This document shows positions 21,382 through 31,435 of a DNA stretch of 64,000 bases, piece after piece. The DNA lies in assembly GCF_000621725.1 (NCBI RefSeq), contig NZ_JHXM01000010.1:62001-126000 (forward strand), given 5' to 3'. The DNA comes from Xylanibacter brevis ATCC 19188 (GTDB taxonomy: Bacteria; Bacteroidota; Bacteroidia; Bacteroidales; Bacteroidaceae). How positions within the stretch are numbered: position 1 is the first letter of the stretch; every line of letters starts with the position of its first letter. Under the pieces are notes generated by a model that was not told the DNA's origin, searched no databases, and saw only the letters and a list, made by a program, of their open reading frames with translations. The position numbers were made by a program, and so were the translations under genes.

Positions 21382-21726
21382 ATGACAACAAAGAAAGTAG
21401 AAAGACGAATCAAAATTAAATATAGAATTCGTAAGAACGTTCTCGGTACTGCCGAGCGTCCCCGTATGAGCGTTTTCCGCAGCAACAAGCAGATCTACGT
21501 TCAGGTGATTAATGATTTGGAAGGTAAAACTCTTGCTTCTGCTTCTTCACTCGGTCTTGAGGCTATGCCTAAGATTGAGCAGGCTGAGAAGGTTGGTGAG
21601 ATGATTGCAGCTAAGGCACAGGAAGCTGGCGTGAAGGCAGTAGTCTTCGACCGTAACGGTTATCTGTATCATGGTCGCGTAAAGTCTCTCGCTGATGGAG
21701 CACGTAAAGGTGGACTTAATTTCTAA
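21382..21726 (+). CDS. rplR: 50S ribosomal protein L18
   Basis: L18, 114 residues, binds 5S rRNA. It has the basic N-terminus and the family motifs [20 protein letters not shown] and [22 protein letters not shown]. Six bases separate it from rpsE. Confidence 0.97.
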   Translation: MTTKKVERRIKIKYRIRKNVLGTAERPRMSVFRSNKQIYVQVINDLEGKTLASASSLGLEAMPKIEQAEKVGEMIAAKAQEAGVKAVVFDRNGYLYHGRVKSLADGARKGGLNF

Positions 21727-21732
21727 ACGATT

Positions 21733-22245
21733 ATGGCAATGAACAAAGTTAAAGTAAATAGTGACGTTGAACTGAAAGACAGACTGGTTGCCATCAACCG
21801 TGTTACTAAGGTAACAAAGGGCGGTCGCACCTTTACATTCGCAGCTATTGTTGTTGTCGGCGACGGCAACGGTATCATTGGCTGGGGCCTCGGTAAGGCA
21901 GGTGAGGTAACTGCTGCCATTGCCAAGGGCGTTGAGTCTGCTAAGAAAAACCTTGTGAAGGTACCTGTTCTTAAAGGTACTATTCCCCACGAGATGGAAG
22001 CTCGCTTCGGTGGTGCTCAGGTATTCCTGAAGCCCGCTGCTGCCGGTACCGGTCTTGTTGCCGGTGGTGCTATGCGTGCTGTGCTCGAGAGCGTTGGTGT
22101 TAAGGACGTGCTCGCTAAGTCAAAGGGTTCTTCTAACCCCCACAACCTGGTGAAGGCTACAATCTTGGCACTGAGCCAGATGCGCGACGCTTACACTGTA
22201 GCAGGTACTCGTGGTATCAGTATGGAAAAAGTATTTAGAGGATAA
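21733..22245 (+). CDS. rpsE: 30S ribosomal protein S5
   Basis: S5, 170 residues, important for decoding accuracy. The double-stranded RNA-binding N-terminus is followed by the conserved [19 protein letters not shown] region and the C-terminal [14 protein letters not shown]. No ambiguity-type change was seen. Confidence 0.98.
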   Translation: MAMNKVKVNSDVELKDRLVAINRVTKVTKGGRTFTFAAIVVVGDGNGIIGWGLGKAGEVTAAIAKGVESAKKNLVKVPVLKGTIPHEMEARFGGAQVFLKPAAAGTGLVAGGAMRAVLESVGVKDVLAKSKGSSNPHNLVKATILALSQMRDAYTVAGTRGISMEKVFRG

Positions 22246-22259
22246 AAGGAGAATAGACT

Positions 22260-22436
22260 ATGGCAACAATTAAGATTAAGCAGATTAAGAGTAAGATCGG
22301 TTATCCCGTTGACCAGAAGCGTACCCTCGAGGCCCTTGGACTTCGCAAGATCTCTCAGGTGGTTGAGAAGGAAGATACTCCCGCTGTCCGCGGTATGATT
22401 CGCAAGGTTCATCATCTGGTGGCCGTTATTGACTAA
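22260..22436 (+). CDS. rpmD: 50S ribosomal protein L30
   Basis: L30, 58 residues: [18 protein letters not shown], then [19 protein letters not shown] and the ending [11 protein letters not shown]. The gene is short but lies in the expected place between rpsE and rplO. It is preceded by AAAGGAG (22245-22251), a clear Shine-Dalgarno match that is rare for this phylum. Confidence 0.95.
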   Translation: MATIKIKQIKSKIGYPVDQKRTLEALGLRKISQVVEKEDTPAVRGMIRKVHHLVAVID

Positions 22437-22467
22437 ACAGTAATAACAATTTAAACAGAATTCTATC

Positions 22468-22914
22468 ATGAAACTGAATACATTGAAACCTGCAGAGGGC
22501 TCTACACATTCACGTCGTAGAATCGGTCGCGGTCCAGGCTCTGGTCTGGGTGGTACCTCTACCCGTGGTCACAAGGGTGCCAAGGCTCGTTCAGGTTATA
22601 AGAGAAAGATTGGTTTTGAAGGTGGTCAGATGCCTCTGCAGCGTCGTGTTCCTAAGGCTGGTTTCAAGAATATCAACCACAAGGAGTACTTTGCTGTCAA
22701 CCTCTCTACTCTGCAGAAGCTTGCAGAGGAGAAGAATCTCACCAAGATTGGTGTTGACGAGCTGGTAGCAGCTGGTCTTACCAATGGCAAGGAGCTTGTA
22801 AAGGTTCTTGGCAACGGTGAGCTGAAGGCTAAGCTCGAAGTAGTAGCTAACGCTTTCTCTAAGACCGCAGAAGAGGCTATCAAAGCAGTAGGTGGAACCG
22901 CAACAATAATCTAA
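22468..22914 (+). CDS. rplO: 50S ribosomal protein L15
   Basis: L15, 148 residues. The N-terminal extension (HSRRRIGRGPGSGLGGTSTR) threads into 23S rRNA. The globular domain has the L15 pattern ending AVGGTATII. secY starts 7 bp later, the usual order. Confidence 0.97.
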   Translation: MKLNTLKPAEGSTHSRRRIGRGPGSGLGGTSTRGHKGAKARSGYKRKIGFEGGQMPLQRRVPKAGFKNINHKEYFAVNLSTLQKLAEEKNLTKIGVDELVAAGLTNGKELVKVLGNGELKAKLEVVANAFSKTAEEAIKAVGGTATII

Positions 22915-22921
22915 ACTAAAC

Positions 22922-24286
22922 ATGAAGAAGTTTATAGATACCCTTAAGAACATTTGGAAGATTGAGGATCTCCGTCAGCGTCTCCTCATCACCGTCCTTT
23001 TCGTAGCGATTTATCGCTTTGGTTCAAAAATCGTGCTCCCTGGTATTAACTATGGTATCTTAAAGAGCATGAACGAGGCCGGTGGCGGTCTTGGTGGACA
23101 GACCAAGGAAGGTCTGATGTCTCTCCTCGACATGTTCTCGGGTGGTGCATTCTCTCAGGCATCTATCTTTGCCTTGGGAATCATGCCCTACATCTCTGCT
23201 TCTATCGTAATGCAGCTTCTCGCTGTGGCTGTACCTTATTTCCAGAAGATGCAGCGCGAAGGCGAGAGTGGCCGCAAAAAGATTAGTATGTACACTCGGT
23301 ACCTGACAGTAGCAATCCTGCTGTTTCAGGCACCGAGCTACCTCATTAATCTGAGAATGCAGGTTGGTCCTGCTCTTACCGACGGTATCAGTTGGATGGC
23401 ATTCATGATTCCTGCAACCATCATCTTGGCTGCTGGTAGTATGTTTATCCTCTGGCTTGGTGAGCGCATCACCGACAAGGGTATTGGTAATGGTGTCTCG
23501 ATGATCATTATGATCGGTATTATCGCTCGTCTCCCAGGAGCTTTTGCTCAGGAAGTAGGTTCACGCTTCGCTTCTGTAACTGGTGGCGGTCTGGTGATGT
23601 TCCTTATCGAGATGCTTATTCTTCTCGCTGTAGTTTGCGCTTCTATCCTGTTGGTACAGGGTGTTCGCAAAGTTCCCGTACAGTATGCTAAGCGTGTGGT
23701 TGGCAACAAGCAGTATGGTGGTGCACGTCAGTACATCCCTCTGAAGTTGTTCGCAGCTAATGTGATGCCTATCATCTTTGCTCAGGCTTTGATGTTCATC
23801 CCCTTGGCAGTGGTTCAGTATTCGAATCCTGACAATGCAAGCTGGTTCATGCGTAATATGCTTGATCACCACAGCTGGCTGTATAATACTGTCTTTGCTG
23901 TTCTCATCATCGCATTCACGTATTTCTACACTGCAATCACCTTGAATCCTACGCAGATGGCTGAGGATATGAAGCGTAACAATGGCTTCATTCCTGGTGT
24001 TAAGCCTGGTAAAGATACTGCTGAATTCATCGATACAGTTATGTCGCGCATTACTCTGCCTGGCTCTCTGTTTATCGCTTTCATCGCTATCATGCCTGCA
24101 TTCGCAAGCTTGCTCGATGTAAAGGACGAGTTCTCACAGTTCTTCGGTGGTACATCTTTGCTTATCCTCGTTGGTGTGGTGTTGGATACGCTGCAGCAGA
24201 TTGAAAGTCATTTGCTCATGCGCCACTATGATGGCCTGCTGAACTCAGGTCGTATTCATGGTCGCGGTGGTGTAGCAGCCTACTAA
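22922..24286 (+). CDS. secY: Preprotein translocase subunit SecY
   Basis: Main channel of the Sec translocon, 454 residues with about ten membrane segments. The N-terminal helix (IWKIEDLRQRLLITVLFVA), the LGIMPYISASIVMQL plug-side segment and the cytoplasmic loop with KRVVGNKQYGGARQYIPLK are recognisable. It is cotranscribed with ribosomal protein genes as in most bacteria. It exports the many signal-peptide proteins of this window. Confidence 0.98.
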   Translation: MKKFIDTLKNIWKIEDLRQRLLITVLFVAIYRFGSKIVLPGINYGILKSMNEAGGGLGGQTKEGLMSLLDMFSGGAFSQASIFALGIMPYISASIVMQLLAVAVPYFQKMQREGESGRKKISMYTRYLTVAILLFQAPSYLINLRMQVGPALTDGISWMAFMIPATIILAAGSMFILWLGERITDKGIGNGVSMIIMIGIIARLPGAFAQEVGSRFASVTGGGLVMFLIEMLILLAVVCASILLVQGVRKVPVQYAKRVVGNKQYGGARQYIPLKLFAANVMPIIFAQALMFIPLAVVQYSNPDNASWFMRNMLDHHSWLYNTVFAVLIIAFTYFYTAITLNPTQMAEDMKRNNGFIPGVKPGKDTAEFIDTVMSRITLPGSLFIAFIAIMPAFASLLDVKDEFSQFFGGTSLLILVGVVLDTLQQIESHLLMRHYDGLLNSGRIHGRGGVAAY

Positions 24287-24290
24287 GCTG

Positions 24291-25091
24291 ATGAAGATAT
24301 TTCTGAAGACAGAAGAAGAGATAGAGTTGATGCGTCAGGCTAACCAACTCGTTGGTAAGACGCTTGGCGAATTGGCTCAACATATAAAACCTGGTGTAAC
24401 GACCCTCCAGTTGGATAAAGTGGCCGACGAATTTATTCGCGACCATGGGGCCATACCTACCTTTAAGGGTTTCCCTAATCCCTATGGAGGGCCGTTTCCT
24501 GCCAGCATCTGCACCTCGGTCAATGACGTTGTCGTTCACGGGGTTCCCGATGCGGAGACTGTTCTTAAAGATGGTGATATTATCTCGGTCGATTGTGGAA
24601 CACTTCTCAATGGTTTCAACGGTGACTCTTGTTACACTTTCTGTGTAGGCGAGGTCAGTGATGAGATTAAGAAGTTACTTCGTATCACTAAGGAGTCCTT
24701 ATATAAAGGTATAGAGAACGCAGTTGCAGGCAGACATCTCGGTGACATCAGTAGCGCAGTGCAAGACCACTGTGAAGCTGAAGGTTACGGAGTTGTTCGT
24801 GAACTGACAGGACATGGCATCGGACGCGAGATGCATGAAGATCCACAGGTTCCTAACTATGGTCGCCGTGGTAATGGTGTAATGTTGAAAGCTGGTATGT
24901 GTATCGCTATCGAACCTATGATTACAATGGGAAGTCGCGAAATCTACCTAAAACCCGATCGTTGGAGTGTTTGCACACGCGACGGAAAACCAGCCGCACA
25001 TTTCGAACATACTATTGCAATCAGACGAGGACAAGCTGAGATCCTTTCTTCTTTCGAAGAAGTTGAAACATTTGAAGGTAAACTTTACTAA
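24291..25091 (+). CDS. map: Methionine aminopeptidase, type I
   Basis: Removes N-terminal Met from nascent proteins; 266 residues. Metal ligands are seen in SVDCGTLLNGFNGDSCYTF (two Asp), TGHGIGREMHEDP (His), AIEPMITMG (Glu) and EHTIAI (Glu). It is 4 bp after secY and precedes infA, the classic order. An insert (SREIYLKPDRWSV) before the last strand matches type I enzymes. Confidence 0.97.
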   Translation: MKIFLKTEEEIELMRQANQLVGKTLGELAQHIKPGVTTLQLDKVADEFIRDHGAIPTFKGFPNPYGGPFPASICTSVNDVVVHGVPDAETVLKDGDIISVDCGTLLNGFNGDSCYTFCVGEVSDEIKKLLRITKESLYKGIENAVAGRHLGDISSAVQDHCEAEGYGVVRELTGHGIGREMHEDPQVPNYGRRGNGVMLKAGMCIAIEPMITMGSREIYLKPDRWSVCTRDGKPAAHFEHTIAIRRGQAEILSSFEEVETFEGKLY

Positions 25092-25100
25092 AAGCAAAGC

Positions 25101-25319
25101 ATGGCAAAGCAATCCGCAATAGAGCAAGACGGAACAATCGTCGAGAGCCTCTCGAACGCAATGTTCCGCGTAGAACTTGAGAACGGTGTACAGATCATCG
25201 CTCACATTTCTGGTAAGATGCGTATGCACTACATTCGTATTCTTCCTGGCGACAAAGTGAAAGTTGAAATGAGTCCATATGATCTGACTAAGGGACGAAT
25301 TGTGTTTCGATACAAATAA
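25101..25319 (+). CDS. infA: Translation initiation factor IF-1
   Basis: IF-1, 72 residues, a single S1-like OB fold. Typical motifs are [40 protein letters not shown] and the end GRIVFRYK. Position between map and rpmJ is normal. Confidence 0.97.
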   Translation: MAKQSAIEQDGTIVESLSNAMFRVELENGVQIIAHISGKMRMHYIRILPGDKVKVEMSPYDLTKGRIVFRYK

Positions 25320-25339
25320 TAAAATCATTACTCAAAGAT

Positions 25340-25456
25340 ATGAAGACAAGAGCATCGTTGAAGAAGCGTACCCCAGACTGTAAGATTGTACGTCGCAAGG
25401 GTCGTCTGTTCGTTATCAACAAGAAAAACCCTAAGTATAAGATGCGTCAGGGCTAA
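25340..25456 (+). CDS. rpmJ: 50S ribosomal protein L36 (zinc-free type)
   Basis: L36, 38 residues, starting [17 protein letters not shown] and ending NPKYKMRQG. The zinc ribbon of the classical form (C..C...C....H) is reduced to one Cys (C14), so this is the zinc-independent version. It is the shortest gene of the cluster, 20 bp after infA. Confidence 0.93.
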   Translation: MKTRASLKKRTPDCKIVRRKGRLFVINKKNPKYKMRQG

Positions 25457-25480
25457 AAAAAGTTAAAGAAGCAGCAAAAA

Positions 25481-25513
25481 GTAAGGAGATATCAATTTAT
25501 TTCCTTACCTTTG
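25481..25513 (+). promoter_or_regulatory. Stem plus promoter-like box before rpsM
   Basis: TACCTTTG (25506-25513) is a perfect -7 box but no TTTG lies at the right distance. The same region forms a stem (GTAAGGA 25481-25487 with TCCTTAC 25502-25508) that overlaps the box. It could be a secondary promoter for rpsM-rpsK-rpsD-rpoA-rplQ, an attenuator, or both. Confidence 0.45.
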
Positions 25514-25572
25514 CATGCTTTTTAGCAAATTTCGAAATTTAAACATTATTTTTTTATTCATTTATTTAACAA

Positions 25573-25953
25573 ATGGCAATAAGAATTGTTGGAGTAGATT
25601 TGCCCCAGAATAAGCGTGGCGAAATCGCATTGACCTACATCTATGGTATAGGTCGAAGTAGTTCAGCAAAGATATTGGATAAGGCAGGCGTTAGCCGCGA
25701 CCTGAAGGTCAGCGAGTGGAATGACGACCAGGCAGCCAAAATCCGTGAAATCATCGGCGCTGAATTCAAAGTTGAAGGTGATCTCCGTTCAGAGATCCAG
25801 TTGAACATCAAGCGACTGATGGATATTGGTTGCTATCGTGGAGTCCGCCATCGTAATGGTCTTCCTGTACGCGGTCAGAGCACTAAGAACAATGCTCGTA
25901 CTCGTAAGGGTAAGAAGAAGACTGTTGCTAATAAGAAGAAGGCCACGAAGTAA
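25573..25953 (+). CDS. rpsM: 30S ribosomal protein S13
   Basis: S13, 126 residues, in the head, contacting P-site tRNA and L5. It begins [20 protein letters not shown] and contains [15 protein letters not shown] and a Lys-rich tail. First gene of the alpha group, behind a possible secondary promoter. Confidence 0.98.
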   Translation: MAIRIVGVDLPQNKRGEIALTYIYGIGRSSSAKILDKAGVSRDLKVSEWNDDQAAKIREIIGAEFKVEGDLRSEIQLNIKRLMDIGCYRGVRHRNGLPVRGQSTKNNARTRKGKKKTVANKKKATK

Positions 25954-25990
25954 AGTTTAAAGTTTAACGAGTTTAAAGTTTAAAAGAATT

Positions 25991-26380
25991 ATGGCAAAGA
26001 AAACAGTCACTTCAAAGAAAAGAAATGTGAAGGTTACCGCAGTAGGTCAGCTTCATGTTCACAGTTCTTTCAATAATATTATTGTATCTTTGGCAAATGA
26101 CGAGGGTCAGATCATCTCTTGGTCATCTGCAGGTAAGATGGGTTTCCGCGGTTCTAAGAAGAACACTCCTTATGCTGCTCAGATGGCAGCTGAGGACTGT
26201 GCTAAGGTTGCATTCGACCTGGGTCTGCGTAAGGTTAAGGCTTACGTAAAGGGTCCCGGTAACGGTCGTGAGTCAGCTATCCGTGCTATCCATGGCGCTG
26301 GTATTGAGGTTATGGAGATCGTTGACGTTACTCCATTGCCACACAATGGCTGCCGTCCTCCAAAGCGTCGTCGCGTATAA
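25991..26380 (+). CDS. rpsK: 30S ribosomal protein S11
   Basis: S11, 129 residues, on the platform near the E site. Motifs [13 protein letters not shown] and the C-terminal [18 protein letters not shown] are family hallmarks. The spacer before it (25954-25990) is built of repeated AAAGTTTAA words. Confidence 0.98.
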   Translation: MAKKTVTSKKRNVKVTAVGQLHVHSSFNNIIVSLANDEGQIISWSSAGKMGFRGSKKNTPYAAQMAAEDCAKVAFDLGLRKVKAYVKGPGNGRESAIRAIHGAGIEVMEIVDVTPLPHNGCRPPKRRRV

Positions 26381-26462
26381 TTATTTGGTTTCGACTTTCA
26401 CCGCTTAAAGGACAGAGTTAAACCTATCATTTTATTATTTAAAGAAAATTATCTAAGATATT

Positions 26463-27071
26463 ATGGCAAAGTATATTGGACCGAAATCTAAAATTGCCCG
26501 CCGTTTTGGCGAAGCCATCTACGGACCGGACAAAGTTTTGTCTAGGAGAAACTTCCCTCCTGGACAGCATGGCAATAACCGCCGCCGCAAGCAGTCGGAG
26601 TATGCAGTCATGCTGGCAGAGAAGCAAAAGGCTAAGTACACTTATGGTGTGCTCGAGCGCCAGTTCCGCATCATGTTTGAGAAGGCCGCTAAGGCTGAGG
26701 GTATCACCGGTGAGGTGCTGCTTCAGAACTTGGAGAGCCGTCTTGACAATGTGGTATTCCGTATGGGACTCGCTCCTACACGTGCAGCCGCTCGTCAGTT
26801 GGTAGGCCATCGTCATATTGTTGTTGACGGAAAGGTAGTTAATATTCCTTCATTTGCTGTAAAGCCTGGTATGGTAGTTGGTGTTCGTGAGAAGGCTAAG
26901 TCTCTCGAGGTTATCGCTGACGCATTGGCTGGCTTCAACCACAGCAAGTACCCCTGGATCGAGTGGGACGAGCAGCAGAAGGCAGGTAAGTTCCTTCACA
27001 AGCCTGAGCGTGCTGACATCCCCGAGAATATTAAGGAGCAGTTAATCGTTGAGTTGTACTCTAAGAACTAA
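26463..27071 (+). CDS. rpsD: 30S ribosomal protein S4
   Basis: S4, 202 residues, primary 16S binder and part of the mRNA entry helicase. The N-terminal part begins [18 protein letters not shown]. The S4 RNA-binding domain is around [20 protein letters not shown] to [11 protein letters not shown]. It lies between rpsK and rpoA as usual. S4 is the known autorepressor of the alpha operon in E. coli. Confidence 0.98.
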   Translation: MAKYIGPKSKIARRFGEAIYGPDKVLSRRNFPPGQHGNNRRRKQSEYAVMLAEKQKAKYTYGVLERQFRIMFEKAAKAEGITGEVLLQNLESRLDNVVFRMGLAPTRAAARQLVGHRHIVVDGKVVNIPSFAVKPGMVVGVREKAKSLEVIADALAGFNHSKYPWIEWDEQQKAGKFLHKPERADIPENIKEQLIVELYSKN

Positions 27072-27088
27072 TAAAAATCATTAAGTTA

Positions 27089-28081
27089 ATGGCGATATTA
27101 GCATTTCAAAAACCCGATAAAGTGGTAATGTTGGAAGCCAACGACCGATTCGGCAAGTTCGAATTCCGTCCGTTGGAGCCTGGCTTTGGTGTAACCATCG
27201 GTAACGCCTTGCGCCGCATACTCCTTTCATCGCTCGAGGGTTATGCTATCAACACCATTCGTATCACGGGTGTTGAGCATGAGTTCTCGTCAGTTCCTGG
27301 TGTTAAGGAAGATGTAACCAATATTATCCTGAACCTGAAGCAAGTAAGGTTCCGTCAAGTAGTAGAAGAATTCGAGAACGAAAAAGTCAGCATCACCGTT
27401 GAGAATTCTACTGAATTTAAGGCTGGTGATATAGGCAAGTATCTGACTGGATTTGAAGTGTTAAATCCCGATTTGGTGATTTGTCATCTCGACGCTAAAG
27501 CTTCAATGCAGATAGATCTGACCATTAATAAAGGTCGTGGCTATGTTCCTTCTGAGGAGAACCGTGAGTTCTGCACAGATGTCAATGTAATTCCCATTGA
27601 TTCTATCTACACCCCAATCCGTAACGTTAAGTTCGCAGTTGAGCCCTATCGTGTTGAGCAGAAGACCGACTACGATAAGCTCGTACTCGAAGTAACAACG
27701 GACGGTTCCATTCACCCAAAGGAGGCTCTGAAAGAGGCTGCTAAGATCCTTATCTATCACTTCATGCTGTTCTCTGACGAGAAGATCACACTTGAGAATA
27801 ACGAGAGTGAGGTTAATCAGGAGTTTGATGAGGAAGTACTGCACATGCGTCAGTTGCTGAAGACTAAGCTTGTTGATATGAACCTCAGCGTTCGTGCTCT
27901 CAACTGCTTGAAGGCTGCTGATGTTGAGACACTCGGTGATCTCGTACAGTACAACAAGACAGATCTCTTGAAGTTCCGTAACTTTGGTAAGAAATCGCTC
28001 ACTGAGCTTGATGATTTGCTAGAGAGTCTGAATCTGTCGTTTGGAACCGACATTACCAAGTATAAACTGGACAAGGAATAA
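27089..28081 (+). CDS. rpoA: RNA polymerase alpha subunit
   Basis: Alpha subunit, 330 residues. The N-terminal dimerisation domain holds [21 protein letters not shown] linker (about 230-255) leads to the C-terminal domain ([20 protein letters not shown]), which contacts UP elements and activators. Intact, normal length. Confidence 0.99.
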   Translation: MAILAFQKPDKVVMLEANDRFGKFEFRPLEPGFGVTIGNALRRILLSSLEGYAINTIRITGVEHEFSSVPGVKEDVTNIILNLKQVRFRQVVEEFENEKVSITVENSTEFKAGDIGKYLTGFEVLNPDLVICHLDAKASMQIDLTINKGRGYVPSEENREFCTDVNVIPIDSIYTPIRNVKFAVEPYRVEQKTDYDKLVLEVTTDGSIHPKEALKEAAKILIYHFMLFSDEKITLENNESEVNQEFDEEVLHMRQLLKTKLVDMNLSVRALNCLKAADVETLGDLVQYNKTDLLKFRNFGKKSLTELDDLLESLNLSFGTDITKYKLDKE

Positions 28082-28147
28082 TTTTGATTGACAATTCATT
28101 ATTGACAATTGAGAATTGGAATTGCCCAATAAAAAGTAAAAACAACA

Positions 28148-28669
28148 ATGAGACATAATAAGAAATTCAATCATCTCGGTCGTACTGCATCTCACCGCAG
28201 TGCCATGCTTGCTAACATGGCTATCTCGCTGATCATGCACAAAAGAATCACTACGACCGTGGCTAAGGCTAAGGCCCTCAAGAAGTATGTTGAGCCCCTT
28301 GTAACTAAGGCAAAGGAGGATTCAACTAATTCTCGTCGTGTAGTATTCAGCTACCTTCAGAACAAGGACGCTATCAAGGAGCTTTTCTCTACGGTAGCTG
28401 AGAAGGTAGGCGATCGTCCCGGTGGTTACACCCGCATCATAAAGCTGGGTGCTCGTCAGGGTGACGCTGCTCAGATTTGCTTCATCGAGCTCGTAGACTT
28501 CGATCCAGAAATGGCAAAGACTGAGACCAAGAAGAAGACTACTCGTCGTTCACGCAAGGCTACTAAGGCTGAAGCTCCTGCACAGGAGGCTCCTGTTGCT
28601 GAGGAGGCTAAGGCTGAGGAAGCTCCTGCTGCTGAGGCACCTGCTGCTGAAGAGGCAAAGGCAGAGTAA
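28148..28669 (+). CDS. rplQ: 50S ribosomal protein L17 with acidic C-terminal extension
   Basis: L17, 173 residues. The core (1-118) begins [17 protein letters not shown] and is normal. Residues 119-173 are an extra Lys/Arg then Ala/Glu/Pro-rich low-complexity tail with repeats of EEAKAEEAP type. Such tails are seen in Bacteroidota L17, but their role is unknown. It is the last gene of the cluster, followed by a strong terminator. Confidence 0.97.
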   Translation: MRHNKKFNHLGRTASHRSAMLANMAISLIMHKRITTTVAKAKALKKYVEPLVTKAKEDSTNSRRVVFSYLQNKDAIKELFSTVAEKVGDRPGGYTRIIKLGARQGDAAQICFIELVDFDPEMAKTETKKKTTRRSRKATKAEAPAQEAPVAEEAKAEEAPAAEAPAAEEAKAE

Positions 28670-28705
28670 GACTCCGTTAAACGAGTTTTATGATGTAAAT
28701 ATATT

Positions 28706-28741
28706 AAGTGCTCCCATCGTGAAGGTGGGGGCACTTTTTTT
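28706..28741 (+). terminator. Terminator of the ribosomal protein cluster
   Basis: AAGTGCTCCCA pairs with TGGGGGCACTT (one mismatch/bulge) around a short loop, followed by seven Ts. It lies about 40 bp after the rplQ stop. Confidence 0.88.
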
Positions 28742-28762
28742 ATTCCACTAATTATTTGAATT

Positions 28763-30469
28763 ATGAGATTCGTTGTCTTCAGCATTCTTATTTATATATT
28801 TATACCATTTACATGTTTTGCCCAGGAGTCTAAGGCGCAGACTCCCGAGAGCTATTATTTAATAGGATGGCTCAACAATTGGGATCAACAAAACAAGGAT
28901 TATCCCTTTGTTTTGCAAGATGATGGTGTGACTTGGAAGATAACGGTCTCCTGTAATACGGATGATGGTTGGTTTAAGATAGTACCTTCTTCTGCTTTTG
29001 GACGGAGTGATTTCTGGAAGAATCTTTTATGTGCTCCCTATGATGGCTGCCAGGAGCTGTCGGGAGAAATGGTCGTAGATGGCGGAGCTTGGTATCTGGC
29101 GCGTACTTCAGGTACTTATACCATAGAAATAGTCCCGTCTGAGTTCCGTTATCATATTACCTTGAATGAGTCAATAGCGCAATCCTTCTCCGGTACATTA
29201 CCAGTTCTGTATATCAATACCGAGAATCCTGTTGACTCCAAGGATAACTATGTTCATGGCTCTTGTTTCTTGAATGTTCCAAACGGTAGCGCGTATAGCC
29301 CGTTGGGCAGTGAAGAAGCTCCATTGTCGTTATGGATTAAAGGACGTGGAAACTATACATGGTCTGCCTTTGAGAAAAAGCCATATCGACTAAAGTTTGA
29401 AGAGAAAGTGACACCCATGGGTTTGACCCAAAGCCGTCATTTTGTATTGATGGCCAATGCAGATGACGACTATGCAACGCTACGCAATACAGTCGGCTTT
29501 GAACTGAGTCGCCTTATGGGGCTTGACTATACCCCTTCTCAGCGTCCCGTAGAATTGGTCCTCAATGGCGATTACAAGGGACTATATATGCTTACAGAAA
29601 AGATTCGTGTTGCCCATGATAGAGTGAATATTGTGGAGCAAGACAATCGTGAAACTGATCCTTATAACATCACAGGTGGTTGGCTGATAGAGATTGACAA
29701 CTACGATGATGATCAACAAATACGTTTCTGTGAGTCTAATGGTGAAATGCTTCGTTTCACATACCACTCTCCTGATACACTTTCAGAAGAGCAATATGAC
29801 TATCTGTCCGATTGCCTGAAAGCTACAGATGCCGCCATCTATCAGACAGATAAGAGTTCTACGGAATGGGAGGAAAAAATAGATATGGACGTCCTTGCAC
29901 GTTATTACATTGTTCAAGAAATCATGGATGATTGTGAGTCGTTTCATGGCAGTTGTTTTATCAGTAAGGACAGAGGCTTTGACAGTAAACTAAAGTTTGG
30001 TCCAGTATGGGACTTCGGTAATGCCTTCCGTCGTGATCATCTGCGTTTTATTTATGATAAGCCCAGCTTCTCGCAGAGCTGGATAGGGGAGATAGCCCGT
30101 TATCCTCGTTTCCAAGAACGTGTAAAACAACTATGGTGGCATTTCTTGTCCGTTAATTACTCACAAGTAGATACCTATATTGATGAGTTTATTAATCAGA
30201 TAGCAGAAGCCAGCCAGTGTGATGGTATTCGCTGGCCACAGTATAAACAAGATAACATCAACGGAAGAAAAGATAGTTTCAAGTGGAATTTGAGTCGCAA
30301 AGTCCAGTTCCTCACAGAGCAATGGGGCGCCTATGATACAGGTATCAAACAAAGCACAGACAACCATGCGCAGGAAGAGTGGTTCACTCTCGACGGTCGT
30401 CAGTTAGGAGAAAGACCTGTTAAATCAGGAATCTATCTTTATAAGGGTAGGAAAGTGGTGGTTAAATAA
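28763..30469 (+). CDS. Secreted CotH-kinase family protein with SusE/F-like N-terminus
   Basis: A 568-residue exported protein. Signal peptide 1-20. A beta-rich domain (about 27-120: YYLIGWLNNWD..., DGWFKIVP) resembles starch-binding modules of the SusE/SusF type. The CotH-like domain follows (about 145-520) with LWIKGRGNYTW, KKPYRLKFEEK, RPVELVLNGDYKGLYML and GPVWDFGNAF. CotH proteins are atypical kinases; the substrate here is unknown. The last 29 residues (WFTLDGRQLGERP..GIYLYKGRKVVVK) are a sorting-type tail shared with PUL proteins downstream. The 3' end overlaps the convergent metallopeptidase gene by 8 bp. Confidence 0.82.
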   Translation: MRFVVFSILIYIFIPFTCFAQESKAQTPESYYLIGWLNNWDQQNKDYPFVLQDDGVTWKITVSCNTDDGWFKIVPSSAFGRSDFWKNLLCAPYDGCQELSGEMVVDGGAWYLARTSGTYTIEIVPSEFRYHITLNESIAQSFSGTLPVLYINTENPVDSKDNYVHGSCFLNVPNGSAYSPLGSEEAPLSLWIKGRGNYTWSAFEKKPYRLKFEEKVTPMGLTQSRHFVLMANADDDYATLRNTVGFELSRLMGLDYTPSQRPVELVLNGDYKGLYMLTEKIRVAHDRVNIVEQDNRETDPYNITGGWLIEIDNYDDDQQIRFCESNGEMLRFTYHSPDTLSEEQYDYLSDCLKATDAAIYQTDKSSTEWEEKIDMDVLARYYIVQEIMDDCESFHGSCFISKDRGFDSKLKFGPVWDFGNAFRRDHLRFIYDKPSFSQSWIGEIARYPRFQERVKQLWWHFLSVNYSQVDTYIDEFINQIAEASQCDGIRWPQYKQDNINGRKDSFKWNLSRKVQFLTEQWGAYDTGIKQSTDNHAQEEWFTLDGRQLGERPVKSGIYLYKGRKVVVK

Positions 30470-31007
30470 CTATTTTCGCGGTTGCTTTCTTGGCTTCTTT
30501 CCACATTGGAAAGTGCTGGTCCATCAGAGCATAGAAACGAGGCCCATGGTTAGCTTCCTTCAGATGAGCCAACTCGTGAACCACCACATGCTCTATGCAC
30601 CAGTCTGGCAGCAACAAAAGATATAAACTGAAGCAAATTTGTTTTGTGCGTGGATTACACATACCCCAGCGTGAGGTGGTGGCTTTGTATATAATCTCGG
30701 AGGGTTTTACGCCCATTTTAGGGGCGTGGTAGGCCAATAAGGGGCTTACCTTGGTGTCTAGCCGCTTAACGGCTTCGGAGCGCTCAGATCGCTTCTTTAG
30801 GGGTAGTTGTGCGTAAAACTGTTTTCGTTTCTGCTCTGCCTCCATTTTTTTCTTGTGTGCTTTCTCTATCCAGTTACGGTGTTGCTCGATGAATTGTTCT
30901 ATTTTTGTGCGTGACAGGAGTCGTGGAGCAGAAACATGCACATCGCCATTCTTGACGATGCGCATGGATAGTCGGCTTGTTTGTCGGTATGTTACAACAA
31001 TCTTCAT
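30462..31007 (-). CDS. YgjP/SprT-like zinc metallopeptidase
   Basis: A 181-residue cytoplasmic protein of the YgjP (DUF45) group. The zinc motif HELAH is at 144-148 with H154 nearby, and TSRWGMCNP (111-119) is the second family signature. The substrate is unknown; relatives are linked to nucleotide or DNA-protein processing only by homology. It is the last gene of the minus-strand block, starting 2 bp after the tsaE stop. It converges on the CotH gene with an 8-bp overlap and no terminator between. Confidence 0.85.
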   Translation of the reverse strand: MKIVVTYRQTSRLSMRIVKNGDVHVSAPRLLSRTKIEQFIEQHRNWIEKAHKKKMEAEQKRKQFYAQLPLKKRSERSEAVKRLDTKVSPLLAYHAPKMGVKPSEIIYKATTSRWGMCNPRTKQICFSLYLLLLPDWCIEHVVVHELAHLKEANHGPRFYALMDQHFPMWKEAKKATAKIVI

Positions 31008-31009
31008 TC

Positions 31010-31435
31010 TTAGAACTTCACGCTTCGTGAGCCATCGGCATTCTCTTCGATGGTGACACGCACGGCGTCTTCAGGTAGTACCTCTTCGATGAGTTCTGGC
31101 CATTCTATAAAGCATAGACTACCACTGTAGAAGTATTCTTCGTAGCCCATGTCATATACCTCTTCCAGTTTTTTAATTCTGTAAAAGTCGAAGTGGAACA
31201 GACTATTGTCTATACCCTCTATGGGTTGTGAAATGCTGTATTCGTTGACGATGGCGAATGTAGGAGAGGTGATGACGTCTTCTACGCCTAGTTCTTCGCA
31301 GATAGCTTTTATGAAGGTCGTCTTTCCGGCTCCCATTTTTCCGTAGAAGGCAAACACGCGGTGTTCGCCCAGATTATTGATAAATTCGCGTGCCGCGTTG
31401 CGAATTGTTTCGATGCTTTCAATCTTTATTTCCAT
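31010..31435 (-). CDS. tsaE: tRNA threonylcarbamoyladenosine biosynthesis ATPase TsaE
   Basis: ATPase that drives the TsaB-TsaD complex in making t6A37 on ANN-decoding tRNAs; 141 residues, normal length. The P-loop GKMGAGKTT is at 32-40. SPTFAIVNEY and FHFDFYRI follow, then CFIEWPE. The first five codons (MEIKI) are themselves part of the last unit of the tandem array 31434-31606, so the array touches the start codon. Confidence 0.95.
   Translation of the reverse strand: MEIKIESIETIRNAAREFINNLGEHRVFAFYGKMGAGKTTFIKAICEELGVEDVITSPTFAIVNEYSISQPIEGIDNSLFHFDFYRIKKLEEVYDMGYEEYFYSGSLCFIEWPELIEEVLPEDAVRVTIEENADGSRSVKF

Noticed and set aside
1..28741. Antibiotic-resistance mutations in rpoB, rpsL, fusA or rplV
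   Set aside because: The visible resistance-determining positions look wild type; nothing to report.
28763..30469. Spore coat role implied by the CotH name
   Set aside because: The organism type does not sporulate; the family is better viewed as atypical secreted kinases.
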